The position numbers were made by a program, and so were the translations under genes. Positions 33,551 to 42,017 of a stretch of DNA of 64,000 nt are shown in pieces. Within the stretch, counting starts at the first letter, position 1. Every line of letters begins with the position of its first letter. The DNA is from Lachnospiraceae bacterium. GTDB lineage: Bacteria > Bacillota > Clostridia > Lachnospirales > Lachnospiraceae. The stretch lies in NCBI GenBank assembly GCA_022793375.1, contig JAAWCS010000068.1, positions 23,604 to 87,603 of the forward strand, read 5' to 3'. A model generated the notes under the pieces. The model saw only the letters and a list, made by a program, of their open reading frames with translations, did no database searches and had not been told where the DNA came from.

Positions 33551-33979
33551 ATGAAAACGAGAGAACAGTTGATCGGATTTATAAAAAAACAGAACGTAGC
33601 TTTGATTGCTTCTGTAGACGAGGACGGCTTCCCCTGTGTGAAAGCCATGTTTATGCCGCGTAAAATCGACGGGAATTGTTTTTATTTCTCGACCAATACC
33701 TCCTCCTGGCGCGCGCAGCAGTTTATGAAAAATCCGAAGGCCGGCATTTATTTTTACAATAAGGGACGGTTTTGCTATGAGGGGGTACTGCTGACCGGCA
33801 CGATGGAGGTGCTGCAAGATAAGGGCATCAAGAAAGAAATCTGGCAGACCGGCGATCTCATGTATTACCGGCAGGGCGTCGCCGATCCGGATTACTGCGT
33901 ACTAAAGTTTACGGCCATAAAGGGCCGGCACTACCGCGATTTAAAAACAAGGGGCTTTTGTGTCAAAGACCTGGCTTGA
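33551..33979 (+). CDS. Pyridoxamine 5'-phosphate oxidase-family protein
   Basis: A 142-residue flavin-binding split-barrel protein. 'VALIASVDEDGFPCVKAMFMPR' is the first two strands, and 'FYFSTNTSSWRAQQFMKNPKAGIYFYN' is the family centre that binds FMN phosphate in relatives. Members of this small general-stress/PPOX group reduce or bind flavins, haem or xenobiotics; the exact reaction cannot be read. It follows the MarR regulator by 17 bases after AACGAGGAGG, so it is the likely regulated target. Confidence 0.85.
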   Translation: MKTREQLIGFIKKQNVALIASVDEDGFPCVKAMFMPRKIDGNCFYFSTNTSSWRAQQFMKNPKAGIYFYNKGRFCYEGVLLTGTMEVLQDKGIKKEIWQTGDLMYYRQGVADPDYCVLKFTAIKGRHYRDLKTRGFCVKDLA

Positions 33980-33982
33980 AAG

Positions 33983-34002
33983 AGGGCGGCTTTGGCCGCC
34001 CT
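33983..34002. terminator. Bidirectional terminator between convergent genes
   Basis: AGGGCGGC-TTTG-GCCGCCCT, a perfect 8-bp GC stem between the stops of the PPOX gene and the Cys-rich gene. Leftward CTCTTTC follows; rightward the T-rich stretch starts about 10 bases on. Confidence 0.65.
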
Positions 34003-34018
34003 GCACAAGGCTTCTTTC

Positions 34019-34456
34019 TCAACCCCGCCTTTGGTAAAGGACAATCTGCGGATCGGCTCCGTCACATCCGTATTCGCATACCAGCAGGTACGCATCGTCC
34101 GCTGCGATGCCGTAGCATCTCTCGCTTCCGGGGATTTCGACCTGGTTTCCCCAGTAGGTGCGGTTGTCCTCCAAAAGCTTTACCCTCCGGCCGTTCGGGA
34201 GACAGTACTCCATGTTTACATAAAAGCCGTTCAGTACATTTAGGTCGGTGACCTGCAGGCCTTTGATTCCCAATGCGTTTATTTCCTTAATCACTCTCTG
34301 TTTCCTGGCCTGGTATGCTTCAAAGCCTTCTTTTTTGATCCACTCGGCCGCAATACAGCTGCCGCCAAAGGGATGGCCGTCTGTCTCCGCGCAGCCGCCG
34401 CAGGCTTCCTTTTGCGGGCATTCGCCGCACCAGTCTGCTTTACAAATCGTCAGCAT
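34019..34456 (-). CDS. Cys-rich DUF3795-like protein
   Basis: A 145-residue cytoplasmic protein. The N-terminus has clustered Cys (CKADWCGECPQKEACGGC, residues 5-22) likely to bind zinc or an iron-sulfur cluster, as in DUF3795 proteins. The rest is unassigned ('LNVLNGFYVNMEYCLPNGRRVKLLEDN' could be a beta domain). ATG 34456 follows GAGGAG by eight bases; a 21-codon extension overlaps the promoter. An extended -10 TGCTATAAT lies just upstream near 34490, directly after a strong hairpin. Confidence 0.6.
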   Translation of the reverse strand: MLTICKADWCGECPQKEACGGCAETDGHPFGGSCIAAEWIKKEGFEAYQARKQRVIKEINALGIKGLQVTDLNVLNGFYVNMEYCLPNGRRVKLLEDNRTYWGNQVEIPGSERCYGIAADDAYLLVCEYGCDGADPQIVLYQRRG

Positions 34457-34496
34457 GTTTTTTCTCCTCACAGTATCTTTTAAAAACATTATAGCA

Positions 34497-34516
34497 TGCC
34501 CCTCCGGGGAGGGGCA
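34497..34516. terminator. Hairpin after the exopolysaccharide operon
   Basis: TGCCCCTCC and GGAGGGGCA form a 9-bp stem about 20 bases after the XRE remnant, at the end of the long leftward operon. The transcript then reads TGCTATAATGTTTTTAAAA, so T residues follow after a gap and the promoter of the next gene overlaps. Confidence 0.5.
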
Positions 34517-34536
34517 CACGCCTTTTCCTTTTCCTT

Positions 34537-34926
34537 TTACTTCTTTCTTTCCTTCCAGACCGATGCCAGGATATCCTTGAGCACCAGGAACGAATCCAGC
34601 TCATTATACCCGTATCTCTTTTCCAGGTCTTTTAGCAGCCGATCCAGTTCTGCCGCGTAGCAGGCCGTGTCCACTTTCCCCTGATACTGGGCCAGCACCG
34701 GGTATTTTTTGCTCCAGGCTTTTGTCCAGTCGATCTGATCGGACACTTTCTCACTTGTCTTATCAATCACCTCCTGAATCTCCCGAACGTTGATGTCAAA
34801 CTCCACCAATTCGTCCAGAGACAGCCCGTACAGCACCGCAAGACGCTTGGCCTGCCGGATATCCGGCAGCGTCTCGTCCGTCTCCCATTTTGATACCGTC
34901 TGCCGCCTGATCCGTCGAGCCCGGCG
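34537..34926 (-). pseudogene. XRE-family regulator lacking its N-terminus
   Basis: The frame reads 'RRQTVSKWETDETLPDIRQAKRLAVLYGLSLDELVEFD' and continues about 85 residues to the TAA at 34537. This is the recognition helix and end of an XRE/Cro helix-turn-helix plus its C-terminal part. About 35 residues that should precede it are missing: upstream the sequence changes to the glycosyltransferase tail, and a stop in this frame lies at about 34935. A GTG at 34836 could yield a 99-residue protein without the DNA-binding domain. Deletion fused the two genes. Confidence 0.8.
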
Positions 34927-36313
34927 CGCTCCCTTTTAAAAACAGCGTTTCGTACCTGCGCACAATCTCCTCCCACCGATACGCTTTTGCGATTCTCCGC
35001 CTGGCTCTTTCGCCGATCGCGCGGATTTCCTCCCGGCTCATCCTGTCCGCCGCCGCGATCCGGTCGGCCAGGTTTCCGGCTTCCTTGGTCCAGTAAAGAG
35101 CGCCGACGCCGGCAACCTCCCGGTTGAATTTGACATCCAGAAGAAGGTTTACCTCCGTGCTTGCAAGCGCCTCCAACAGGCTGGGATTCGTCCCGCCCAC
35201 CTCATGGCCGTGAAAATATCCGCAGGCATTCTCGCGGATCTTCTTTAAAAGCCCCGCATCGTAGACTGCTTCCGCGAACTTAATGCGGCGGTCGCGGGAG
35301 AAATGCAGCTTCTTTTCCAATTTTTTCAAAAAAGGGGCGTTGGGAGTCGAGAGGATCACAAAATCCCGCTTTGTATCCGACGCCATAAATTCCCGGATCA
35401 TGATCTGCGCGTTGTTCTCCGGCACAAGCCGCCCCACCGCAAGATAATATCCCTTTGCCGTTGTCCTTGTTTTCGCCAGCCATTCAGCAAATTTCTTATC
35501 TGCGGCACCCTTTTCCTCTGCGGCCGCTTTCTCCTCTGCCGCGCTCTTCTTGTCTGCGGCGCTCTTCTCCTCTGCGGCGTTCTTCTCCTCCGCCGCCGCT
35601 TTCTCCTCTGCCGCGTCCCTGCCGCCCCGGGCCGCGCAGGCGCCCTTACCGGCCGCCGAATTCATATCGTCGTCGCCGCCATAGGCAATGTAAACCGTTT
35701 TTACGCCGTAGCGGGCATACTCGGCCTTTATGTATTTTTGGATGCAGACGCTATCGCAGACCATTTGGTCGGCGTGTTTTGCCATCAGCCGTTCCGACCA
35801 TTTCCAATAGCAGCGAATCAGCCGGTTCCACTTGCGCCGTTTCCATTCATGCCCGTCCGGGTTGACATACAGCCGGCCTCCCAGCTGCTTAATCCTCTTT
35901 TTGAATCCGCCGATCCAGGGGCCTATGCGGCAGGCCAGCACATAAAATACCGGGCGTTTGACCTCCGGATGTTCCCGGCACCAGAGGATACCCGCGCGCA
36001 GGGCGGCTATGTCGTACCACACGGCCCTGGCCGCGCCGATTGGCGGCGTCTTTATATCGAAGCACTCCGCCTCGTTGTACTCATAGCGCAGGGAATCCTC
36101 CGCCATCCTCGCCACATGATAGCGGAGGCGGCTACTTTTGCGATACTTTGTCAATTTTTCCGCAAAAGTTTCAAAACCGCCGTAGCGCGCGGGAATCCCC
36201 TTGCTTCCTATGACGAATACATGCTGCTGCCCGGCGTTGGTACGCTTTCCCGAACGGGCAGGCAGCTTTTTCACCCGCTGGCCTTCAATCTCTATGTACG
36301 TTGTCTGCGCCAT
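34796..36313 (-). CDS. Glycosyltransferase, Cps2T/DUF1972 rhamnosyltransferase type, with hexapeptide insertion
   Basis: A 505-residue GT-B glycosyltransferase of the exopolysaccharide operon. The N-terminal DUF1972 block is clear ('VFVIGSKGIPARYGGFETFAEKL', residues 32-54, and 'NPDGHEWKR' at 151-159), as in Cps2T-like beta-1,4-rhamnosyltransferases. The C-terminal donor-binding half has 'GHEVGGTNPSLLEALAS'. Residues 234-275 are seven hexapeptide units A-A-(E/D)-(E/K)-K-x inserted between the two halves. Beyond 'YETLFLKGSAPGS' the last ~40 residues are XRE-gene sequence read out of frame, so the true C-terminus is lost or replaced. ATG 36313 follows AGGAGG. Confidence 0.85.
   Translation of the reverse strand: MAQTTYIEIEGQRVKKLPARSGKRTNAGQQHVFVIGSKGIPARYGGFETFAEKLTKYRKSSRLRYHVARMAEDSLRYEYNEAECFDIKTPPIGAARAVWYDIAALRAGILWCREHPEVKRPVFYVLACRIGPWIGGFKKRIKQLGGRLYVNPDGHEWKRRKWNRLIRCYWKWSERLMAKHADQMVCDSVCIQKYIKAEYARYGVKTVYIAYGGDDDMNSAAGKGACAARGGRDAAEEKAAAEEKNAAEEKSAADKKSAAEEKAAAEEKGAADKKFAEWLAKTRTTAKGYYLAVGRLVPENNAQIMIREFMASDTKRDFVILSTPNAPFLKKLEKKLHFSRDRRIKFAEAVYDAGLLKKIRENACGYFHGHEVGGTNPSLLEALASTEVNLLLDVKFNREVAGVGALYWTKEAGNLADRIAAADRMSREEIRAIGERARRRIAKAYRWEEIVRRYETLFLKGSAPGSTDQAADGIKMGDGRDAAGYPAGQASCGAVRAVSGRIGGV
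35492..35614. repeat. 18-bp tandem repeat inside glycosyltransferase gene
   Basis: About seven imperfect 18-base units built on GCCGC, CTTTCTCCTC and TCTGCGGC words, encoding A-A-E-E-K-x. It would form a charged helix between the two Rossmann halves. Copy-number change keeps the frame. Confidence 0.8.
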
Positions 36314-36318
36314 GCTTC

Positions 36319-37725
36319 TTATCCCTCCTGGGGATGAGGCGCCGCTTTTTTGCGGCGAATTTTCTCTTTTCTCTTCTGTCCCGTACCGGTGTAGACGGCC
36401 GCCAGCCACGCGCCGCACGATGCCGCGACGTACATGGCCGTTTTCTTCAGATCCGAGCGCCAGTCGGCCGCGTCCTCGGCAAACGCAAAACTGATATAGC
36501 CGTTTGTCGTCTGCGCGTCAAAATCCTCTACCGTTTCCTTGGCCTGGAGGGAAATGGCAAGGATTTCATTTTTCAGGCTTTCGATCATCTCGTCTGCTTT
36601 CTGCCTGTGGGAGGCTTCCCCCGCAGCGGCCAAAAGGCATTCGATATAATAGTTGTTGGTTTCTATATGCAATTGGTTGGTCGTAGCATAATCCAAATGT
36701 TTGTCGGCTTCGTTCGCAAAATAATCGGTGCCGATTTTCGTCCTTGACTGATAAAATTCCCCGTTCTCATCCCTTGTCGGAACCAGCACCGCGCGGGTAA
36801 TATCCCCTTCGTAGCGCTCAATGGCCGCCAGACGCACCTGGTACGCGGCCAGATTTTTCATATAATCCATATTTTCCAGACGATTCTCATAATTCAGACG
36901 GGAAATGTACTGCCCGCTGTCGCGGGAAATTCCGTATTTCAAAACATACGCTTTATAGCGTTCGAGGGCCACATCCCGGAAATTTCTCGCCTTGTCCCGT
37001 ATGGAATCAAAGCTCTCCGTTGTCGACTCGGACACAAAGGTCGAATTTTCGGACCGGCACATATCCACATAATCGATTACCGCATTGATCCGCTGATACA
37101 GATAGGTATTTACATCCAGATAATCCATCTCGGAAAGATCCGCGTAATCATCCTCGAGGATATCGGTCTTTCTGGCATATTTTGAGACAAAATAATCGTA
37201 ATACGAATCGGCAACCGCCTTCAATATCGCGTTTTTGTCCAGGGACTGCGTGCGCTCGGACGCCTGATACGACACGCGGTATTCCGTAGAAACATATAAG
37301 GTATCCACCGATACGCTGCTTCGCTGCTTTACATTGCGGATATTCAGGGTATTTCGGATATCGTCCGTCGTCAGCGTCCCAAACGTTCCCGTCTCGATCG
37401 CGGCTGTCAGCACTTCGTCGCTCAAAATTTCGTTTACATCGAGCGCCGTGCCGTTGGGCGCAAGCCCTTTGGACGCTTTCGGATAGGTATAGCTTATTTT
37501 AAAATTTCCGGAATACGGAACGCCGGCCTGCAGATACGCCATACAGCCGGCCCCGCCAAGCAGAGAGACGATCAGCACAAGAGGAAGCGCCTTTACGCAC
37601 CGCCGCATCCTTTCTTTTGCATTCAGGGCCTGCGTCTGCAACAGTATATGAAAGCAAAACAGCAAGCCGCCCGCGGCGGGAAGCGAAAACAGCATCATTT
37701 TTAGTATCGGCCTGATTGTATACAT
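36319..37725 (-). CDS. Wzz-like polysaccharide co-polymerase paralogue
   Basis: A 468-residue membrane protein. Two hydrophobic segments lie near the N-terminus (about 8-30 and 47-65), then a large external, helix-rich region, and a final membrane span near 430-450 with a Lys/Arg-rich tail. After the second span, 'LAPNGTALDVNEILSDEVLTAAIE' matches 'LAPDGTEIDVTEIYSVEVMTKVFE' in the protein at 53445-55520, so the two are paralogues. This layout is that of Wzz/CapA chain-length proteins, which guide polymer length with Wzy. It starts after the metallophosphoesterase and ends six bases before the rhamnosyltransferase-type gene. Confidence 0.75.
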   Translation of the reverse strand: MYTIRPILKMMLFSLPAAGGLLFCFHILLQTQALNAKERMRRCVKALPLVLIVSLLGGAGCMAYLQAGVPYSGNFKISYTYPKASKGLAPNGTALDVNEILSDEVLTAAIETGTFGTLTTDDIRNTLNIRNVKQRSSVSVDTLYVSTEYRVSYQASERTQSLDKNAILKAVADSYYDYFVSKYARKTDILEDDYADLSEMDYLDVNTYLYQRINAVIDYVDMCRSENSTFVSESTTESFDSIRDKARNFRDVALERYKAYVLKYGISRDSGQYISRLNYENRLENMDYMKNLAAYQVRLAAIERYEGDITRAVLVPTRDENGEFYQSRTKIGTDYFANEADKHLDYATTNQLHIETNNYYIECLLAAAGEASHRQKADEMIESLKNEILAISLQAKETVEDFDAQTTNGYISFAFAEDAADWRSDLKKTAMYVAASCGAWLAAVYTGTGQKRKEKIRRKKAAPHPQEG

Positions 37726-37741
37726 AACCCGTTCCTTCCTT

Positions 37742-38665
37742 TTAATGAATCTCTATGATTACCAGTTCCGGTCGGTTATTGATCCGCGGAATCCCTCCGT
37801 GACCGCCAATCCCCCTGGAGACGATCAGGGTCCCGTTTGTCAGGGAATACTGCCCGCCGGCATGCTGAGGGAAAAAGCCGGTGGCCGGGTGGTAAATTCC
37901 GCCCAGACCGGGCAGCCGAATCAATCCGCCGTGGTAATGTCCGGCCAGGGCCAGGTCCATCGTCGCGTCCTTTAACAGCGAATCGTACAGATCGGGAAAA
38001 TGGGAGAGCACCAGCTTATACCCGTCCATCTCCCAAAAAGCCTCCATCTTGTCCTTGGCCCAGTACTCATATCCGGCCGCCTCATTGGAAATTCCGGCAA
38101 TCCGGATGGTCGTATTGCCTTTCTGAAATTCCGTCACTTCGTTAATCAGCATCTTCACGCCGTCCTCGGTCAGCATCTCATCCAGCGCCACTTGATCCAG
38201 CCGGCTGTACATCAGCGTGCCTTCATGGTTTCCCAGCGTATAATAGACAGGGGCAATTTCCCGCAAAGCCCGGCACAGTTCCCGGATCACCGTAAAATCC
38301 GTATCGTCGTCGTTTACCATGTCGCCGATCATCGCGATAAAATCCGGCTGTTCCGTTCGGATCGCTTCGATCAGTTCGCTGTTTTTCGTGCCGTATTCCA
38401 TACTGTGTAAATCCGAAAGTACTGCGATCTTGACCGGCGTATCCACCTTCTCCGACTCCAGAAAATACCGCGTAATCTCAAAATGGCGGTTTGCCAGAAT
38501 CTCAGAGCCCACATACGCTGCCAGCAGCAAAAGGAGCAGGCAGGGAACCAGGATCCACAGCCTTTTCCTGCGTTTTCGTTTTGCGGCCGCCCGTTTGAGC
38601 CGGACCGCCTCTATCTGCTGTTTTCTCAACTCTTCGATGATCGTTCCTTTCCCGTTCGTCTCCAT
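37742..38665 (-). CDS. Membrane-anchored metallophosphoesterase (YkuE-like)
   Basis: A 307-residue calcineurin-like phosphoesterase. A Lys/Arg-rich start and one membrane span (about 33-52) anchor it, with the catalytic part likely outside. The metal motifs occur in order: DLHS, GDMVNDD, GNHEG and GHYHGG. YkuE-type enzymes act at the cell wall or on lipid-linked phosphates. Inside the polysaccharide operon it might recycle or hydrolyse a lipid-phosphate intermediate, but no substrate can be derived. It is four bases after the pyruvyltransferase stop. Confidence 0.85.
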   Translation of the reverse strand: METNGKGTIIEELRKQQIEAVRLKRAAAKRKRRKRLWILVPCLLLLLLAAYVGSEILANRHFEITRYFLESEKVDTPVKIAVLSDLHSMEYGTKNSELIEAIRTEQPDFIAMIGDMVNDDDTDFTVIRELCRALREIAPVYYTLGNHEGTLMYSRLDQVALDEMLTEDGVKMLINEVTEFQKGNTTIRIAGISNEAAGYEYWAKDKMEAFWEMDGYKLVLSHFPDLYDSLLKDATMDLALAGHYHGGLIRLPGLGGIYHPATGFFPQHAGGQYSLTNGTLIVSRGIGGHGGIPRINNRPELVIIEIH

Positions 38666-38669
38666 TGAT

Positions 38670-39896
38670 CTATCCTTTCCTGTCCGCCTGCGCTTGTTCT
38701 GTTTTGGATTTTTTGGCTGCCCGCCGTTTGTGCCCTGCCTTTGATCCCTCCTGCCGGATGCCGGACTTTTTAAGGATTTCTCTCTCGATAAACGCCCGGG
38801 AACGCCTTATTTCTTTTTCAAGCGCCGCTTCTGCCGTTTGCCAGTCGATGCTTTCATCGATTCGTTCGACGGCGTCCGCCGTCTCCGCCAGACGTCCCGT
38901 CAAATGGGTACAGGTAAGGAGATCCGTCATTCTGGCTCCCCTTGTACTGTGCGCAAAGGTTGCGAAGGGTCTTTGAAAAAGAATCGACAGCGCCGTTCCA
39001 TGAAACGAATTTGTTACGACATATTCCGCTTCTCCGATCCATTGCAGAAACCGGACCGGATCGCCGCAGACAACGCAGGAGGCCCGGTCCGTCCAGTGGC
39101 ACATCCCCCACTTAGGCCGCAGAATCAGGACCTCCAGCCCGGTGCGTTTTTCCAGTCTTTGCAGATATTCCGCCATCGCCGGATTGTATTCCGTATAGTA
39201 AACGGCAATGTAGCCCTTTTCTCTCCTTTTGTTTGCTTTCCCTCTTCTCCACAAGGCTTCCCACTCTGTTTTATCTAGCAGAAATACCGGGTCCAAAACC
39301 AGGCTCGGTTTTTTGCCGCACAAGCCGCGGATATAAGAGGCCGACTGCGGCTCTCTCAGGGAAATCACGTCAAACCAGGACAAAAGGCCGGACAGCGCGT
39401 CATCATATTCCTGCGGCAGCCGCTTAGCGCCGATGCTGGCGGCATAGGCGACATAACGGGACTTTTCCCGTCTCCATTGCCGGAATGTGCAAAAATATCC
39501 CTCCTGAAACCCTTCCGTAATCTCCGGATTCCAGATTTGGTCGCTTCCGGCCACAAAGACATCGATTTCATTTCCCCACTCATAGATTTCCCTCGACGAT
39601 TCCAGAGCCCGGCGCGATGTCGTAAGATATTTCCTCCGAAAGCGCCGCATTTCCCATTTTACTTTCAAATTCGCATAAAATACGCGGGGGCGCAGCTTCA
39701 TGGCCACTTCAAAGCATCGGCGGGGAAGGCTGGCCGCCGGGTTGTACGGGAGCAGCCGATACCTGGACCGCAGAGGACGCGGAAAGTATGGGACCATGAC
39801 CGTTTCTTCATGACGGTTTAAGTATGTTTTCAGCGCATAACTCTGCAGAAGCGCCCCGTAATCATTTGCCCAATAAAACGTCAAAATGCCGATCAT
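38670..39896 (-). CDS. Polysaccharide pyruvyltransferase-family protein
   Basis: A 408-residue member of the CsaB/WcaK family, which adds pyruvate ketals from PEP to sugars, or in some members transfers sugars. Landmarks are 'GILTFYWANDYGALLQSYAL' at the N-terminus, 'VFVAGSDQIWNPE', and 'EYVVTNSFHGTALSILFQRPF' near the end. ATG 39896 overlaps the upstream stop (ATGA) and has GGGAGGAG in front; a 55-codon extension is the upstream gene in another frame. The pairing with an FrhB-like iron-sulfur protein is typical for this family in clostridial and Bacteroides polysaccharide loci. Confidence 0.87.
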   Translation of the reverse strand: MIGILTFYWANDYGALLQSYALKTYLNRHEETVMVPYFPRPLRSRYRLLPYNPAASLPRRCFEVAMKLRPRVFYANLKVKWEMRRFRRKYLTTSRRALESSREIYEWGNEIDVFVAGSDQIWNPEITEGFQEGYFCTFRQWRREKSRYVAYAASIGAKRLPQEYDDALSGLLSWFDVISLREPQSASYIRGLCGKKPSLVLDPVFLLDKTEWEALWRRGKANKRREKGYIAVYYTEYNPAMAEYLQRLEKRTGLEVLILRPKWGMCHWTDRASCVVCGDPVRFLQWIGEAEYVVTNSFHGTALSILFQRPFATFAHSTRGARMTDLLTCTHLTGRLAETADAVERIDESIDWQTAEAALEKEIRRSRAFIEREILKKSGIRQEGSKAGHKRRAAKKSKTEQAQADRKG

Positions 39897-41056
39897 GGCG
39901 CTCCTCCCTTCTTCGCCGTTTTTCTCCCCATCCGCTTCACCGCCCGTTCCGCCGCGGCCAGAGGCATAAACCGGCAAAGCTGTAAAAAGACCGGCCGTCT
40001 GCGTTTCGGAAGGTCCGTGGGGCCGCACAGCCTGGGCTGCAGGATATCCTCTTTTCGGCATGTAAAATATCGAAACCGATCTTCAACGGTTTTCCAGAGC
40101 CGGACCGCCTTTTCACTGTGCAGGATCACCATCGAGGTTCCCATTTGATCCTCCATCTCCGGCTTTACTTTTTCGATTCCCCAAAAATCGCCCATCGTGA
40201 TATCCGACTCCCGGTTGACCGTACAAAAACGGCAGCGGTAGCAGGAGGGGCGCAGTAAAACATTCCAAAAATACAACCGGCAAAACTGATCGCGGCGGAT
40301 CGGCCATACGTATTCCCTTTCGCCGATTTTGACCGATACGGTTTGTCCGTTGTTTTTTTCTCTCTTGTCTCGGAAGGAAAATCCCAAAAAACGTCCCCCA
40401 TACTTTTTTTCCAGTTCCCGGACGTATTTTTTCCATATCTTTGCCGAAGGCGCCCCATAGCAGACTAAATCCGCCAGCAATAGATGGTCCGACTCTCCGA
40501 CATAGCGTTTTACGGCCTGGCACTGACAGGGCAGACCGCTAAAGAGCACCGGCCGGCCGGCTGTTACATACTGCCGGACTTTTTGAAAGCATCCCGTCAA
40601 ATCGCTTTGCACATATTTGGTTTTCTGCAGCGCCGCAAGCTCCTCAGGCGTCCCCACCGCTCTGTGACGCACCGTGCCGTCCTCCTCCATCGCCGCCCCG
40701 AACACAACGCCGCCCCGGGAGAGCGCTTCTTTTGCCAGCACCGGAAAAACGCCCCCCGACGAGCTGGCAAAGCGGACGCTGTCCTCTTTGGCCTGCGCTC
40801 CCATATAGACGCGCTCCTTGCCCGCCTTCTGCGGATGCCCGGCCGGTAAAGATTTCCCTTCCGGAGACTCCCCTTTTGCTTCCTTTAGCGGGCAGACCGC
40901 TTCGCAGCGGCCGCAATCCGTACATTTTTTCCGGTCTATGCGCGGGTAGAAGAATCCTTCGCTGTCCGCCTTCATGGAAATCGCCCCAAACGGGCAGGCG
41001 GCCGCACATCCGCCGCAGCCGCAGCACCGGCTTTTTTCCTCAAATATCTTCGTCAT
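39893..41056 (-). CDS. FrhB-like (coenzyme F420 hydrogenase beta-type) iron-sulfur protein
   Basis: A 387-residue protein with two N-terminal [4Fe-4S] ferredoxin motifs (CCGCGGCAAACP and CTDCGRCEAVCP, within residues 11-56), then the FrhB N- and C-terminal domains ('SSGGVFPVLAKEALSRGGVVFGA', 'LFSGLPCQCQAVKRYVG', 'CYRCRFCTVNRESDITMGDFWG'). Members in polysaccharide clusters usually sit beside a pyruvyltransferase; their redox role there is not settled. It overlaps the pyruvyltransferase by 4 bases and a small upstream ORF by 17. Confidence 0.87.
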   Translation of the reverse strand: MTKIFEEKSRCCGCGGCAAACPFGAISMKADSEGFFYPRIDRKKCTDCGRCEAVCPLKEAKGESPEGKSLPAGHPQKAGKERVYMGAQAKEDSVRFASSSGGVFPVLAKEALSRGGVVFGAAMEEDGTVRHRAVGTPEELAALQKTKYVQSDLTGCFQKVRQYVTAGRPVLFSGLPCQCQAVKRYVGESDHLLLADLVCYGAPSAKIWKKYVRELEKKYGGRFLGFSFRDKREKNNGQTVSVKIGEREYVWPIRRDQFCRLYFWNVLLRPSCYRCRFCTVNRESDITMGDFWGIEKVKPEMEDQMGTSMVILHSEKAVRLWKTVEDRFRYFTCRKEDILQPRLCGPTDLPKRRRPVFLQLCRFMPLAAAERAVKRMGRKTAKKGGAP

Positions 41057-41201
41057 TTTGATCCTTCTTTCCTCGCTTGCAAAACCGGTATGCGGTTTTT
41101 ATGGCCTGATACACGAACGGGCAGTAAAACGCAAGAAAAACGGCTCCCCTGGTCCGAAACGGCCTTTCCCGGAAATACGGCCGTTTTCGTTCTGCGGCCA
41201 C
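41040..41201 (-). CDS. Small ORF coupled to the FrhB-like gene
   Basis: A 53-codon frame starting with GTG at 41201, nine bases after the glycosyltransferase stop, and ending TGA inside the FrhB-like start. The product is strongly basic at both ends with a short hydrophobic centre ('GAVFLAFYCPFVYQAI'), so it could be a small membrane-associated peptide. The upstream site is weak (AAAAGAG). The continuous packing between two genes and the overlap support translation; alternatively it is the decayed tail of an earlier gene. Confidence 0.35.
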   Translation of the reverse strand: MAAERKRPYFRERPFRTRGAVFLAFYCPFVYQAIKTAYRFCKRGKKDQNDEDI

Positions 41202-41210
41202 CTCTTTTCG

Positions 41211-42017
41211 CTATTTAGCCAGCTCGCGCGCCGGCAGACGGTTCATGACAAGCTTGAGCATGCTCAGATATTCATCCGCCCACAATCTTGCATGCTCCGT
41301 CCGCCCGCATTCCTCTTCTCCCTGTTCGATTCTTTGTCGTACCCGGCCGATGTCCCGCATGCCTTTTGCCGTGCTTTGCAGTACCGACAGCGCTCCCTGC
41401 TCTGCCCGGTAGTAATACAAAGGCTCCTGCGTATATACTCCGGCGATCCCCGCGCGCAGCAGTTCATACAAAAACAGCGTATCCTCGCCCAGCGACAATC
41501 CGGTATCAAATCGCAATCCACCGACCGCTTCTCTGGCGATCAGCTTTCCGCCGATGCCGCCAAATAGGATATTGTTTCGGCAAAACTGCGCAAGCATTTG
41601 GCCGCTGTTTAAGACCTCCCACACCGGCGACCCGGCCGGCAGACCATATTCCTCAAAAGGCTCCTGCCGATAGCCGCAGAACGAAAACGCGGCCCCCTGC
41701 TTTGTCATCTCCCGATGCAGCCATTCCAGACAACACGGATGCAGTTCGTCGTCGCTGTCCAGAAAAAACAGGTATTCCCCTTTTGCCGCCAAAAGCGCGG
41801 TATTCCTTGCCGCGGAAACGCCCTCATGCGGCTGGGTTAAACATCGAATCCGTGCGTCGGTTCGCGCAAGCGCGGTACAAATCTCAGGACTTGTATCGGT
41901 TGATCCGTCGTCGACCAGCAGTACCTCAAAATCCGTGTACGTCTGTCTGAAAACGGAAGCAAGACATTTCTGCAGATAACGCCGGGCATTGTATACCGGT
42001 ACGATAATGGAAATCAT
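41211..42017 (-). CDS. Family 2 glycosyltransferase
   Basis: A 268-residue GT-A enzyme: 'ISIIVPVYNARRYLQKCLASV', 'LLVDDGSTD' and the metal-binding 'FLDSDDEL' triad, then a C-terminal acceptor part without membrane spans. It should add one sugar to the lipid-linked repeat unit in the cytoplasm. The stop of the ABC flippase and this start overlap by 4 bases (42014-42017). Donor and linkage are unknown. Confidence 0.88.
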   Translation of the reverse strand: MISIIVPVYNARRYLQKCLASVFRQTYTDFEVLLVDDGSTDTSPEICTALARTDARIRCLTQPHEGVSAARNTALLAAKGEYLFFLDSDDELHPCCLEWLHREMTKQGAAFSFCGYRQEPFEEYGLPAGSPVWEVLNSGQMLAQFCRNNILFGGIGGKLIAREAVGGLRFDTGLSLGEDTLFLYELLRAGIAGVYTQEPLYYYRAEQGALSVLQSTAKGMRDIGRVRQRIEQGEEECGRTEHARLWADEYLSMLKLVMNRLPARELAK

